From Deltaproteobacteria bacterium (lineage in GTDB: Bacteria; Desulfobacterota; Binatia; Binatales; Binataceae), in NCBI GenBank assembly GCA_021780755.1, contig JAJXYF010000037.1, positions 1-35,381 of the forward strand: DNA of 35,381 nt. Reading direction: 5' to 3'. Below the pieces are notes generated by a model that saw nothing but the letters and a program-made list of their open reading frames with translations, was not told the origin of the DNA and did no database searches. The position numbers were made by a program, and so were the translations under genes. Of this stretch, positions 1 to 7,766 are shown piece by piece; position 1 is the stretch's first letter, and every line of letters starts with the position of its first letter.

Positions 1-7
1 AACGTGC

Positions 8-43
8 GCGAGCGCAGCCTGTCCCTCAGTTCTCTGCGCTCGC
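8..43 (-). terminator. Hairpin, candidate terminator of the minus-strand rhodanese operon
   Basis: A perfect 10-bp inverted repeat (GCGAGCGCAG at 8-17, CTGCGCTCGC at 34-43) with a 16-nt loop lies about 80 nt beyond the TAG stop at 121-123 of the membrane rhodanese gene. There is no clear U-tract, so intrinsic termination is plausible but not certain. The 44-120 interval shows nothing else. Confidence 0.4.
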
Positions 44-120
44 TCGCCGTCAATCGAAACTCCCCTTCACGCATGCCTCATGATACATGAATGCGATACC
101 AATGTCACTGTTACAAGCCA

Positions 121-1098
121 CTAGTTGGACCGCTCAACGGGGAGCCCTTCCTTGTGCCAGCGCTCCATCCCGCCACGCAGAACCGTTACTTGCTCGAACC
201 CCGCTTTCGAGAGCATTTCGGCCGCGCTCGACGAGCGCTTCTCAGTTCGTCATATGGTTGTTATCGGCTTGTGCTTAATTTCGATCAGCTTCCGGATCTT
301 TGCTGATAGTTCCGCGATCGGAATGTTGCGCGCGCCCGCAATATGGCCGAGCGGCCCTTGGAATTCTTCAGGAGTGCGCACGTCGATCAGGGCCACGTCC
401 TCGCCGCTCTCCAGTCGACGTTTGAGGGTCGCTGCGTCGGTAAAGCGTCGCCCCTTTATCATGCGGACCAGCCGCGGAAGGAAAGCGACGACCGCCAGCA
501 GCGCCAGGGCAAGTACAGCCTTGCGGATTGCTCCCGCCTGTCCGGAGGTCGCCTCGCGCCCCGCATAGCCCAAGTAGGTATAGGCCAACGCACCCGGCGC
601 CATACACACAAAGGAGGCGAGGATATACTCGCGCAGGCCGATGCGGGTCAGTCCGAAGGCGTAATTCACCAGATTGAACGGAAACAGCGGAACCAGCCGG
701 ACAAACGCAACGAAGCGCCAGCCTTCCTCTTCTACTCCGCGAATCAGCCGCGCCAGGCGGTCGCCAGCGCGCGCCGCCACCCAGTCAGAGGCGACATATC
801 GGGCGATCATGAAAGCGAGCGTGGCCCCCAAGGTCGCGCCGATTAGGTTCCACAGTGTCCCCCACACGGGACCGAACAGAGCGCCGCCGGCCACGGTGAG
901 CACCGATCCGGGGACGAACAGCACCGTCGCGATCGCATAGAGTACAACGAACAGGATCGGAGCCCACCGACCAAAGCGCGCTAGTTCCCGTTCCAGCGCG
1001 GCGGCCTGAAGAAATTCGCGATGCAGAGCGAGCCCTACGATCGCTCCGAGCAGTGCCGCGACTACCAGCAGACGGAAGATGAGATTGCGCCAGTTCAT
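121..1098 (-). CDS. TVP38/VTT membrane protein fused to a rhodanese domain; putative selenoprotein (UGA = Sec283)
   Basis: The start at 1098 is chosen for its GGAGGGG ribosome site and its ATGA overlap with the upstream hydroxylase. Residues about 5-25 form an N-terminal membrane segment. Residues about 45-185 are a VTT/TVP38 (DedA-like) domain with motifs such as FVPGSVLT and FPFNLVNYAFG. A further helix follows, then a cytosolic rhodanese domain from about residue 219 (LIDVRTPEEF, GHIAGARNIP). The frame meets TGA at 250-252, at the position of the catalytic cysteine in the usual VCRTDKRS-type loop. It then continues RTEKRSSSAAEML, ending in LRGGMERWHKEGLPVERSN and TAG at 121-123, so the whole rhodanese C-terminus is intact. 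Read through as selenocysteine, the protein has 325 residues; stopped at TGA it has 282 and no active site. A hairpin lies 11 nt after the TGA. The substrate is unknown. The alternative is a single nonsense mutation or sequencing error (TGC to TGA). Confidence 0.8.
224..238 (-). promoter_or_regulatory. Candidate bacterial SECIS hairpin
   Basis: On the minus strand, exactly 11 nt after the in-frame TGA (250-252), GCGCTC and GAGCGC form a perfect 6-bp stem around a GTC loop. The loop starts with G, 18 nt after the TGA. Known bacterial SECIS elements lie just 3' of the UGA inside the coding region, with a short stem, a small apical loop about 16-37 nt away and a G among its first two bases. All of these hold here. 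The hairpin also encodes conserved-looking rhodanese residues, so coding constraint alone could account for part of it. Confidence 0.65.
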
Positions 1099-1922
1099 GC
1101 CGCACCCCTCCAAGTAATCGCGTAAGCGCCCGCAGGCCCGCGGAACGGCTGCAAGAGCATTCGGTCGAGCCACAACTCGCGCGCTTCGCGGAACTGCTCG
1201 ATCCCTATCGTCATGCCCTGATGGCCGGCCGCAGGCTGAGCGCGATAGGTGCCGAGTAATCTATCCCACCACGGCAGGTTGAAACCGAAGTTGCTATTGG
1301 TTTCGTTGACCACGATCGAATGATGGACCCGGTGCATGTCGGGCGTGACAAAGAGCCATCGAAGATAGCGATCGAGCCGGACCGGGATGCGAGCATTCCC
1401 ATGGTTGAACATTGAGGTTGCGTTGAGCAGGACCTCGAAGACCAGCACGCCGAGCGCCGGTGCCCCCAGCGCCACCACCACGCCGAACTTGATCAACATC
1501 GACAGAACGATCTCGATTGGGTGGAAACGCGCGCCCGTGGTCACATCGAAGTCGAGGTCGGCATGATGCATCCGATGTACCCGCCAGAGCGCGGGCACCG
1601 CGTGAAACATCACGTGCTGTAGATAGATGGCGGCATCGAGCAGGACCACCGACGCAACGATAGCCATCCAAGCTGGAACCGGGAGGTTGTTGAGCAGGCC
1701 CCAGCCTCGTCTTTCGCCGGCCAGCGCCAAACTTACCGCCGTGGCAGGAAGCAAGACCCGGACGAACGCGGTATTCAGCGCCACGATGGCCAGGTTACTC
1801 GGCCAGCGCCTGAACCTCGAGTATGACCTAGGCCGCCGTGGTGCCGCCGCTTCCCACAACGCCATTGCGGCAAAGACGATGATAAACGCCCCCAGGCGTA
1901 TGGCAGCCTCGTGAGTCAGCAT
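1095..1922 (-). CDS. Sterol desaturase / fatty acid hydroxylase family membrane protein
   Basis: This 275-residue integral membrane protein carries the histidine clusters of the fatty acid hydroxylase superfamily: HVMFH, then HRMHH followed by a histidine in ARFHP, and near the C-terminus HRVHHS. In this family these residues bind a di-iron centre that hydroxylates or desaturates lipid substrates. Several hydrophobic helices precede and separate the boxes. The lipid substrate cannot be read from the sequence. The start at 1922 has a CAGGT ribosome site about 6 nt upstream. The stop overlaps the start of the membrane rhodanese by four bases (ATGA), so the two are almost certainly co-translated. 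The gene diverges from the ArsR-rhodanese gene across a 61-bp interval that holds that gene's operator. Confidence 0.85.
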   Translation of the reverse strand: MLTHEAAIRLGAFIIVFAAMALWEAAAPRRPRSYSRFRRWPSNLAIVALNTAFVRVLLPATAVSLALAGERRGWGLLNNLPVPAWMAIVASVVLLDAAIYLQHVMFHAVPALWRVHRMHHADLDFDVTTGARFHPIEIVLSMLIKFGVVVALGAPALGVLVFEVLLNATSMFNHGNARIPVRLDRYLRWLFVTPDMHRVHHSIVVNETNSNFGFNLPWWDRLLGTYRAQPAAGHQGMTIGIEQFREARELWLDRMLLQPFRGPAGAYAITWRGAA

Positions 1923-1924
1923 CG

Positions 1925-1953
1925 TTGACCTGAATCAAATATTCAATTATTCT
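1925..1953 (+). promoter_or_regulatory. Promoter of the arsR-rhodanese gene
   Basis: TTGACC (1925-1930) and TATTCT (1948-1953) are separated by exactly 17 bp, a good sigma-70-type match. Transcription would begin near 1960, about 24 nt before the ATG at 1984. The -10 element lies inside the inverted repeat ATTCAA-N8-TTGAAT. Confidence 0.55.
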
Positions 1954-1976
1954 CTTGAATGAGACTAAGAGGTCTC
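1931..1976. promoter_or_regulatory. Candidate ArsR-family operator in the divergent intergenic region
   Basis: Half-sites TGAAT (1931-1935), ATTCA (1941-1945) and TGAAT (1956-1960) alternate in orientation and give the dyad ATTCAA-N8-TTGAAT (1941-1960). This resembles the AT-rich TTCAA/TTGAA dyads bound by ArsR/SmtB repressors. A second dyad, GAGAC-N6-GTCTC (1961-1976), follows directly. Binding would cover the -10 of the arsR-like gene and could also control the divergent hydroxylase-rhodanese operon. Confidence 0.5.
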
Positions 1977-1983
1977 GTTCACG

Positions 1984-2655
1984 ATGTCAAGCCAGAATCC
2001 CAAACGCGCAATGTTCGAACAGTTCGCGGCGGTCGCCCGCACTATCGGTTCGGCCCACCGCCTGGAACTCCTCGAGCTGCTCGCACAGACCGAGCGCAGC
2101 GTCGAGGAGCTGGCCGGGCTGAGCGGGCTCACGATTGCCAACGCCTCACAGCATCTGCAGCAACTCCGCCGCTCGGGCCTCGTCGAGGCACGCCGGGACG
2201 GCAAGCGGATGCTCTACAGGCTCGCCGACGGCGACGTGGTCGCATTGCTCGGCGCCCTGCGCCGAGTCACCGAACGCAACGTCGGTGCGGTCGAAAAGGT
2301 GCTCAACAGCTACTTTCGCGAGCGCGACAGTCTCGAAGCCATTTCGCGCAAGGAACTGTTGCGCCGCATGCGGGAAGGAACTGTTACGGTGATCGATACC
2401 CGTCCGGCAGAAGAATTCGCCGCGGGTCACTTGCGCGGTGCCATCAACGTGCCGCTGCATGAGATCAAGCGGCGGTTACGGGAACTGCCCCGCGACCAGG
2501 CGGTCGTCGCCTACTGCCGCGGAACCTATTGCGTGCTCTCCTACGAGGCGGTCGCCGAGCTGCGCAAGCGCGGTTTCAAAGCCTTCCGGCTTGAAGAGGG
2601 GTATCCTGAGTGGAGGGCAGCCGGTCTGCCGGTGGATCATTCCGCAACCGCCTGA
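1984..2655 (+). CDS. ArsR-family transcriptional regulator fused to a rhodanese domain
   Basis: The protein has 223 residues. Residues about 8-95 form a winged helix of the ArsR/SmtB type: a recognition region near TIANASQHLQQLRRSGLVEA and a wing around RRDGKRMLYRL. No obvious metal-binding CxC pair is visible in the helix-turn-helix. Residues about 120-218 are a rhodanese domain (VIDTRPAEEFAAGHLRGAIN) with a complete active-site loop AYCRGTYC, so here the catalytic residue is cysteine. ArsR-rhodanese fusions are a known architecture, usually linked to sulfur, persulfide or metalloid sensing. The catalytic loop may act as the sensor; that is inference. It diverges from the membrane rhodanese operon and probably represses both directions through the dyads at 1931-1976. 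Confidence 0.9.
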   Translation: MSSQNPKRAMFEQFAAVARTIGSAHRLELLELLAQTERSVEELAGLSGLTIANASQHLQQLRRSGLVEARRDGKRMLYRLADGDVVALLGALRRVTERNVGAVEKVLNSYFRERDSLEAISRKELLRRMREGTVTVIDTRPAEEFAAGHLRGAINVPLHEIKRRLRELPRDQAVVAYCRGTYCVLSYEAVAELRKRGFKAFRLEEGYPEWRAAGLPVDHSATA

Positions 2656-2685
2656 ATCGAGCGTGGCAGATTAGGAGGAAACGCT

Positions 2686-2931
2686 ATGGAACCGTGGGGA
2701 ATGATGCCCTGGTACGGAATGGTCTTTGGCCCAATCATGATGATCATATGGCTCGTCATCGTAGTCATCGTTGTGACAGCGGTAGTCCGATGGCTCCAAG
2801 GGGGCACTGTTGGCTCGCTCCCGTTGCTGGGTACCCGGAAGCGCGCCCTGGAGATCCTCGAAGAACGCTTCGCCAAGGGCGAAATCGACAAGGATGAGTT
2901 TCAAGAGAAAAAGCGGCTACTCGCGGACTGA
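2686..2931 (+). CDS. SHOCT-domain small membrane protein
   Basis: This 81-residue protein has one strong hydrophobic helix (residues about 12-35, within MVFGPIMMIIWLVIVVIVV). A C-terminal SHOCT-like segment, ALEILEERFAKGEIDKDEF, follows with its usual amphipathic pattern. An AGGAGG ribosome site sits 8 nt before the ATG. It begins 30 nt after the ArsR-rhodanese stop and is probably in the same transcript. SHOCT proteins are small, mostly uncharacterised membrane-associated oligomerisation modules. No specific function can be assigned. Confidence 0.85.
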   Translation: MEPWGMMPWYGMVFGPIMMIIWLVIVVIVVTAVVRWLQGGTVGSLPLLGTRKRALEILEERFAKGEIDKDEFQEKKRLLAD

Positions 2932-2978
2932 ATTAGTCTGGACGCTTCTTCAACTGTCTCTCAAATCAAGATCAAATT

Positions 2979-3104
2979 TCAGTGCCCAATAAAACCTGGT
3001 TGGTTAGCAAATCCGAGTACAAAAAGCATTCCGAGGAGTCGCGCGTTATAGACGAGAAGACCGCTCTCCTTGCGCGCGCCGTTGTCATCGAGGTCGGGTT
3101 TCAT
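2979..3104 (-). CDS. Possible 41-residue membrane peptide downstream of cusA
   Basis: A minus-strand frame starting MKPDLDDNG has a polar N-terminus followed by a hydrophobic stretch (LLVYNARLLGMLFVLGF). It lies 41 bp after the end of the cusA-like gene. There is no good ribosome site and no family I recognise, so it may be chance. The remainder of 2932-3145 holds nothing I can identify. Confidence 0.2.
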   Translation of the reverse strand: MKPDLDDNGARKESGLLVYNARLLGMLFVLGFANQPGFIGH

Positions 3105-3145
3105 ATCCGTGTCACCATGATTATGTGTGCGCCCCGCCGAGGGTC

Positions 3146-6100
3146 TCAAAGGCTCCGTTCTTTCATGATCGCGAAGAACACCGGCACCAGTATCAGGACG
3201 TGAATCGTCGAGGTGATCATTCCGCCGACGATTGGCGCAGCGATTGGTTTCATCACGTCTGAGCCGATTCCGCTTTCCCATAGAATAGGCGCGAGGCTGA
3301 GCATCACGACCGCGACTGTCATCAGCTTGGGTCGAAGCCGCTGGACTGCACCTTCGATCACCGCCAACTCAATCTCGTCATGCGTTAGATCGCCTTTTGC
3401 GATGTGACGATTTAGCGCTTCGTGAAGGTAGATGACCATAACGACGCCGGTTTCGACGGCGATTCCAAACAACGCGATGTACCCGACCCACACGGCGACG
3501 CTGAAGTTGAAACCCATTATGTACTGCAGCAGCAGCCCGCCCGTCATCGCGTACACGGTCGGAAGAATCAGTACGATCGCTTCAGTCGCGGACCGGAAGA
3601 GCATGTAAAGCAAGATAAATATCAGACCGAAGACGATCGGCAGGATGACAGTCAGGCGCTTTCGCGCGCGCAACTGAAACTCGTACTCTCCTGACCATTT
3701 CAGGTTGTATCCGGCGGGCAGGCGCAGCTGCCGATCGAGCACCCGCTGCGCCTTGTTGACGTAGGTGCCGTAATCCGATGTAGCGAGGTCAACGTAGACG
3801 TAGCCGGTCAGCATCCCGTCTTCGTCCCGGATCATCGATGGTCCCGGGCTTAAGGTGATACGCGCGACTTCGCCGAGCGGAATCTGCTCTCCGGTCGGCG
3901 TCATGATCAGTATTCGACGAAGCGCGTTAAGGTCGTTCCGGTAGTCCGCGAGATAGCGGACGTTAATCGAGTAGCGCTCGCGTCCCTCGACCGTGGTCGC
4001 GATATTCTCTCCGCCCATGCCGGAGCTGACCGCGCGCTGAACATCCCCGACCGTCAGGCCGTACCTGGCAGCGGTGGTGCGGTTGACATCAATGTTGATG
4101 TAGAACCCTTGGGATACTCGTTCGGCAAAGATTCCGCGCGTGCCCGGAACGGAACCGAGTATCTCTTCGATCTGAGAACCAATCTGTTGAATCCGATCGA
4201 CGTCGGGACCCTGAATCTTAAGTCCGACCGGAGTTTTGATCCCGGTCAGTTCCATGTCGAGCCGGTTCTCGACCGGCATCGTCCACGAATTGGACAGACC
4301 GGGGAAGTGTAACTGACCATTCATCTCGGCAATGAGTTGGTCGTAGGTCATGCCCTTACGCCACTGGTCGCGCGGTTTGAGCATGATCGTGGTGTCGTAC
4401 ATATCCAGCGGTGCGTTGTCGGTCGCGCTATCTGAACGTCCAACTGAGCCGAATACACTCTCGACCTCGGGGAACCTGCGGATGATCTGATCCTGCTTCT
4501 GCATCAGATTTACCGCCGAGCCGATCGAAATTCCGGGAAGCGCGGTAGGCATGTAGAGACTTGATCCTTCGTAGAGTGGCGGCATGAACTGGCTGCCGAT
4601 CTTGAACAACAGCGGAATCGTGAGCAGCAGAAAGATCAGGTTGGCCGCGATCGTCAACGCGCGATGACGCAGGCACCATCTGATCACTGGCAGATAAATA
4701 GCCTGGAAGAACCGCGAGATGGGGTTGTTCTCCTCTGGGCGCAGGCGTTTGCCGCGGATGAAGAGGACCATCAGCACCGGAACCACCGTGATCGCGAGAA
4801 CTGAGGAGAACGAAATAGCGAACGACTTCGTATAGGCCAGCGGACGGAACATCCGTCCTTCCTGCGATTCGAGCAGGAACACCGGGAGGAACGAGACGAC
4901 GATAATAATCAGCGAGAAGAAGATCGGCCTGCCGACCTGCTTCGCGGCCGATAACAGGATTCGCTGTCGTTCGGGTTCGGAAATCGACTCGCCTTTCAGC
5001 GACGCCAGGTGCTGCGCCTCCGACAGGTGCCGGTATCCGTTTTCGACCATCACGATCGAAGCGTCAACCAGCACGCCGATCGCCAGCGCCAACCCGCCCA
5101 GCGACATGATGTTGGAGCTGATCTGCAGATAGTACATCGGGATGAACGTCGCGATCACCGCGAGCGGCAACGCGAGAATCGGGATCAGCGCCGAACGCAG
5201 ATGAAAGAGGAAAATGATGATCACCAGACTGACAATGATGGCCTCTTCGAGCAGGTCGCGTTTCAGTGTGTTGATTGATTCCTGAATGAGTCCGGACCGG
5301 TCGTAGCCGCTGACGATTTCAACGCCCGCTGGTAGCGTCCTTCGAATCTGAGCGAGCTTTTGCTTGACCCCGTCGATGACGGTGAGGGCATTCTGCCCGT
5401 AGCGCATCACGACGATGCCGCCGACCGTCTCTCCGTCGCCGTTCCATTCCGCCGCGCCTTCTCGAAGATCGGGTCCTAGACTGACGACGCCCAGGTCCCT
5501 TATAAGCACCGGTATGCCGTTGTTGGTTGCGACGGAAATTTGTTCGAGGTCCGCGACCGAATGGACGTAGCCGAGGCCGCGGATCATGTAATCCGCTCCC
5601 GACATCTCAAGCACGCGCCCACCAACCTCGCCGTTGCTGTCGCGAATTTTGTCGATCACCGTCTCCAACGATACCTTGAGTGCCAACAACCGATTCGGGT
5701 CGAGCTTGACCTGGTACTGCTTGACGAAGCCGCCGATTGTGGCGACCTCAGAAACCCCCGGCACTGTTTCGAGCGCGTAGCGCACGTTCCAGTCCTGCAG
5801 GCTGCGTAGGTCGGCGAGGCTGTGAGCATGACTCTTATCGACCAGCGCGTATTCGTACACCCAGCCGGCGCCGGTCGCGTCCGGCCCGATGATGGGATTC
5901 ACGCCAGCGGGAAGCTTGCCGGTTATTTGCTGGAGATATTCCAGCACCCGGCTCCGCGCCCAATAGATGTCGGTGCCGTCCGCGAACACCACAAACACGT
6001 ACGAGTCGTTGGGCATCGTCTGCGCACGAACGGCCTTAACGTACGGCGCGGCGAGCATCGCGGTGACAATCGGATAGGTCACCTGATCCTCGATCAGATT

Positions 6101-6274
6101 GGGTGGCTGCCCCATCCATTGCGTGTGGATGATCACCTGAACATCGGAGATGTCCGGCAGCGCGTCGAGCGGGATTCGATAAAGCGACCAAATCCCCGCG
6201 AGCAGTGAGGCCAGCACACCGAAGAACAGCAGGAAGCGGTTCGCGTTACACCAGTCGACAGTTCTTTCGATCAT
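3146..6274 (-). CDS. cusA: CusA-like heavy-metal RND efflux pump
   Basis: This is a 1042-residue inner-membrane proton antiporter of the HME branch of RND pumps. The start at 6274 (MIERTVDWCNANRF) is preferred because GAGGAAA lies just upstream and it avoids the overlap with the adaptor gene. Twelve membrane helices in the usual 1+5+1+5 pattern surround two large periplasmic loops. Visible signatures are DALPDISDVQVI near the N-terminus, LVDASIVMVENG in helix 4, and GIAVETGVVMVIYL in helix 10, which resembles the monovalent-metal (Cu/Ag) subgroup. From memory of CusA, three periplasmic methionines bind metal. Here two seem kept (LYMPTALPG, RLDMELTG), but the third position reads AARYGLTVGDVQ with Leu for Met. 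Substrate therefore remains open: Cu/Ag likely, other metals possible. It is the last gene of the efflux operon. Confidence 0.92.
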   Translation of the reverse strand: MIERTVDWCNANRFLLFFGVLASLLAGIWSLYRIPLDALPDISDVQVIIHTQWMGQPPNLIEDQVTYPIVTAMLAAPYVKAVRAQTMPNDSYVFVVFADGTDIYWARSRVLEYLQQITGKLPAGVNPIIGPDATGAGWVYEYALVDKSHAHSLADLRSLQDWNVRYALETVPGVSEVATIGGFVKQYQVKLDPNRLLALKVSLETVIDKIRDSNGEVGGRVLEMSGADYMIRGLGYVHSVADLEQISVATNNGIPVLIRDLGVVSLGPDLREGAAEWNGDGETVGGIVVMRYGQNALTVIDGVKQKLAQIRRTLPAGVEIVSGYDRSGLIQESINTLKRDLLEEAIIVSLVIIIFLFHLRSALIPILALPLAVIATFIPMYYLQISSNIMSLGGLALAIGVLVDASIVMVENGYRHLSEAQHLASLKGESISEPERQRILLSAAKQVGRPIFFSLIIIVVSFLPVFLLESQEGRMFRPLAYTKSFAISFSSVLAITVVPVLMVLFIRGKRLRPEENNPISRFFQAIYLPVIRWCLRHRALTIAANLIFLLLTIPLLFKIGSQFMPPLYEGSSLYMPTALPGISIGSAVNLMQKQDQIIRRFPEVESVFGSVGRSDSATDNAPLDMYDTTIMLKPRDQWRKGMTYDQLIAEMNGQLHFPGLSNSWTMPVENRLDMELTGIKTPVGLKIQGPDVDRIQQIGSQIEEILGSVPGTRGIFAERVSQGFYINIDVNRTTAARYGLTVGDVQRAVSSGMGGENIATTVEGRERYSINVRYLADYRNDLNALRRILIMTPTGEQIPLGEVARITLSPGPSMIRDEDGMLTGYVYVDLATSDYGTYVNKAQRVLDRQLRLPAGYNLKWSGEYEFQLRARKRLTVILPIVFGLIFILLYMLFRSATEAIVLILPTVYAMTGGLLLQYIMGFNFSVAVWVGYIALFGIAVETGVVMVIYLHEALNRHIAKGDLTHDEIELAVIEGAVQRLRPKLMTVAVVMLSLAPILWESGIGSDVMKPIAAPIVGGMITSTIHVLILVPVFFAIMKERSL

Positions 6275-6284
6275 CCCGGTTTCC

Positions 6285-7766
6285 TCACATCGCCATAGAG
6301 CCGCTGGCCGACACTTCAAGCTGTCTGGTCGCGATCGGATGGCCGTCCTTTGACGCGACGATCGTCAAACTCCAGGTGCCACCGCTGGGCAGTTCGATGT
6401 TGGCGGCGTATATGCCATTGCCCTGATCATCGGCGTCGCCCTGCGCGCGCATCGCCGTCATGCCCATCGCAGGCATCGCGGCCATGTAGAAGGTCACCGT
6501 AACTTGCGCGCCCGAGATCGGCGCGCCCCTGGAATCCCTCAACGTCACGATCGCCCTGTTGTGGCCTCGCACTAGCGGATCAGGGTCACTCGTGAACGCG
6601 ACGCTGGCCTGGGGGATCGCCTCGGCGGCTCCTTCAGTCTCGTTCGGGCTCACGCCTGGCGGCGGAACGAACGCGCCCGCCGCGGCCTGGAGCTGGCTTT
6701 CCGAGTCGATCAGGAAATTGGCGGAGCCGACAATCCGCTGACCCGCCGAAAGTCCCTTGAGCACGATGAATTCTTCGCCGACGTGTGCTCCCAACTCGAT
6801 TTCGGCGGGAGTGAGATACCCATTTCCACGGTCGATAAAGGTGACATTGTGCGTGCCTGTGCGCAAAACCGCCGTGTCGGGAATCACCGTCTGCTCGCCC
6901 ATCGGCAGATCGAGCACAACGTGCGCAAACATACCGGGAAGAAGTTTGCCGACCGGGTTATTGAACTCGCATCGAACTTTGGCGGTACGGGTCATCGGAT
7001 CGATTTGCGGCCAGATGAAATCAACGCGCCCATGAAAGCTCGTGCCAGGATAGGCGTCGATGGTAACGGTCGCCGGATCGCCGGGACGGACCTTGCCGAT
7101 CTCGTCCTGAAACACCGCCGCATAGATCCACACCTTCGACAGATCGGTGATCGTGAACAGGCGGGTGTCCGGTTGCACGTACATGTTGGGCAGCGCATTG
7201 CGCTCAACGATGTATCCGCTCATCGGCGAATCGATCTCGACGGCGCGGCGGACCGTGCGCTCACGTTCCAAGCGTGCGATCTCGCGCGGCGACACACCCC
7301 AAAGCCTGAGACGCTCCGCGGCGGAATCGACCAGCGATGACGCGTCGGTGGCGACATCGGCGACGGGGCTGTCTTTAACGCGCTTGCGGGCGTCCAGGGC
7401 GAGCAGATATTCACTCTCGGTGCTGACGAGGTCCGGGCTGTAAATCGTAAACAGCGGCTGGCCTCGGCGCACGTATTGATAGGTCGAATCCGCGAACACT
7501 TGCTCGATCCATCCGGTGAACCGCGTTTGCACGTAGCCTTGCAGTCGCTCGTCCGCCTCGATGTTTCCAGTCGTCTCCAGGCGGTCGCTTACGTCCTTTC
7601 GCACCACGGTCGCGAACTTGAGTCCGATCAATTGCCGCCGCTCGGGTGTGATCCGGATTGGCGCCAGTGAGGAGTCCGTTCCATATGCGGTTGGTGACGC
7701 CACGAAAAGAAGAAATCCCAGCATTAGGCGAGGCCCGACGCGTCGCCGACGTGATTTGTGATTCAT
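6285..7766 (-). CDS. cusB: CusB-like periplasmic adaptor with C-terminal YtkA/FixH-like domain
   Basis: This 493-residue membrane fusion protein would bridge the RND pump and the outer-membrane channel. An N-terminal signal peptide (about residues 1-29, ending near TAYG) is followed by barrel-sandwich halves: QTRFTGWIEQVFA and RGQPLFTIYSPDL, then DSPMSGYIVERNALPNMYVQ. A helical hairpin and beta-barrel (VWIYAAVFQDEIGKVRPGD) come next. From about residue 390 there is an extra domain of the YtkA/FixH type (NRAIVTLRDSRGAPISGAQV) that includes the Met-rich stretch MAAMPAMGMTAM, a plausible soft-metal site. The start overlaps the stop of the outer-membrane gene (ATGA), which indicates translational coupling. 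It ends 10 bp before the pump gene. Confidence 0.92.
   Translation of the reverse strand: MNHKSRRRRVGPRLMLGFLLFVASPTAYGTDSSLAPIRITPERRQLIGLKFATVVRKDVSDRLETTGNIEADERLQGYVQTRFTGWIEQVFADSTYQYVRRGQPLFTIYSPDLVSTESEYLLALDARKRVKDSPVADVATDASSLVDSAAERLRLWGVSPREIARLERERTVRRAVEIDSPMSGYIVERNALPNMYVQPDTRLFTITDLSKVWIYAAVFQDEIGKVRPGDPATVTIDAYPGTSFHGRVDFIWPQIDPMTRTAKVRCEFNNPVGKLLPGMFAHVVLDLPMGEQTVIPDTAVLRTGTHNVTFIDRGNGYLTPAEIELGAHVGEEFIVLKGLSAGQRIVGSANFLIDSESQLQAAAGAFVPPPGVSPNETEGAAEAIPQASVAFTSDPDPLVRGHNRAIVTLRDSRGAPISGAQVTVTFYMAAMPAMGMTAMRAQGDADDQGNGIYAANIELPSGGTWSLTIVASKDGHPIATRQLEVSASGSMAM

Noticed and set aside
250..1173. Membrane rhodanese gene ending at TGA 250 and starting at 1173
   Set aside because: The 1173 start lies inside the upstream hydroxylase gene and lacks a ribosome site, while 1098 has GGAGGGG and the ATGA overlap. 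Ending at 250 would remove the catalytic residue and the last 42 conserved-looking codons.
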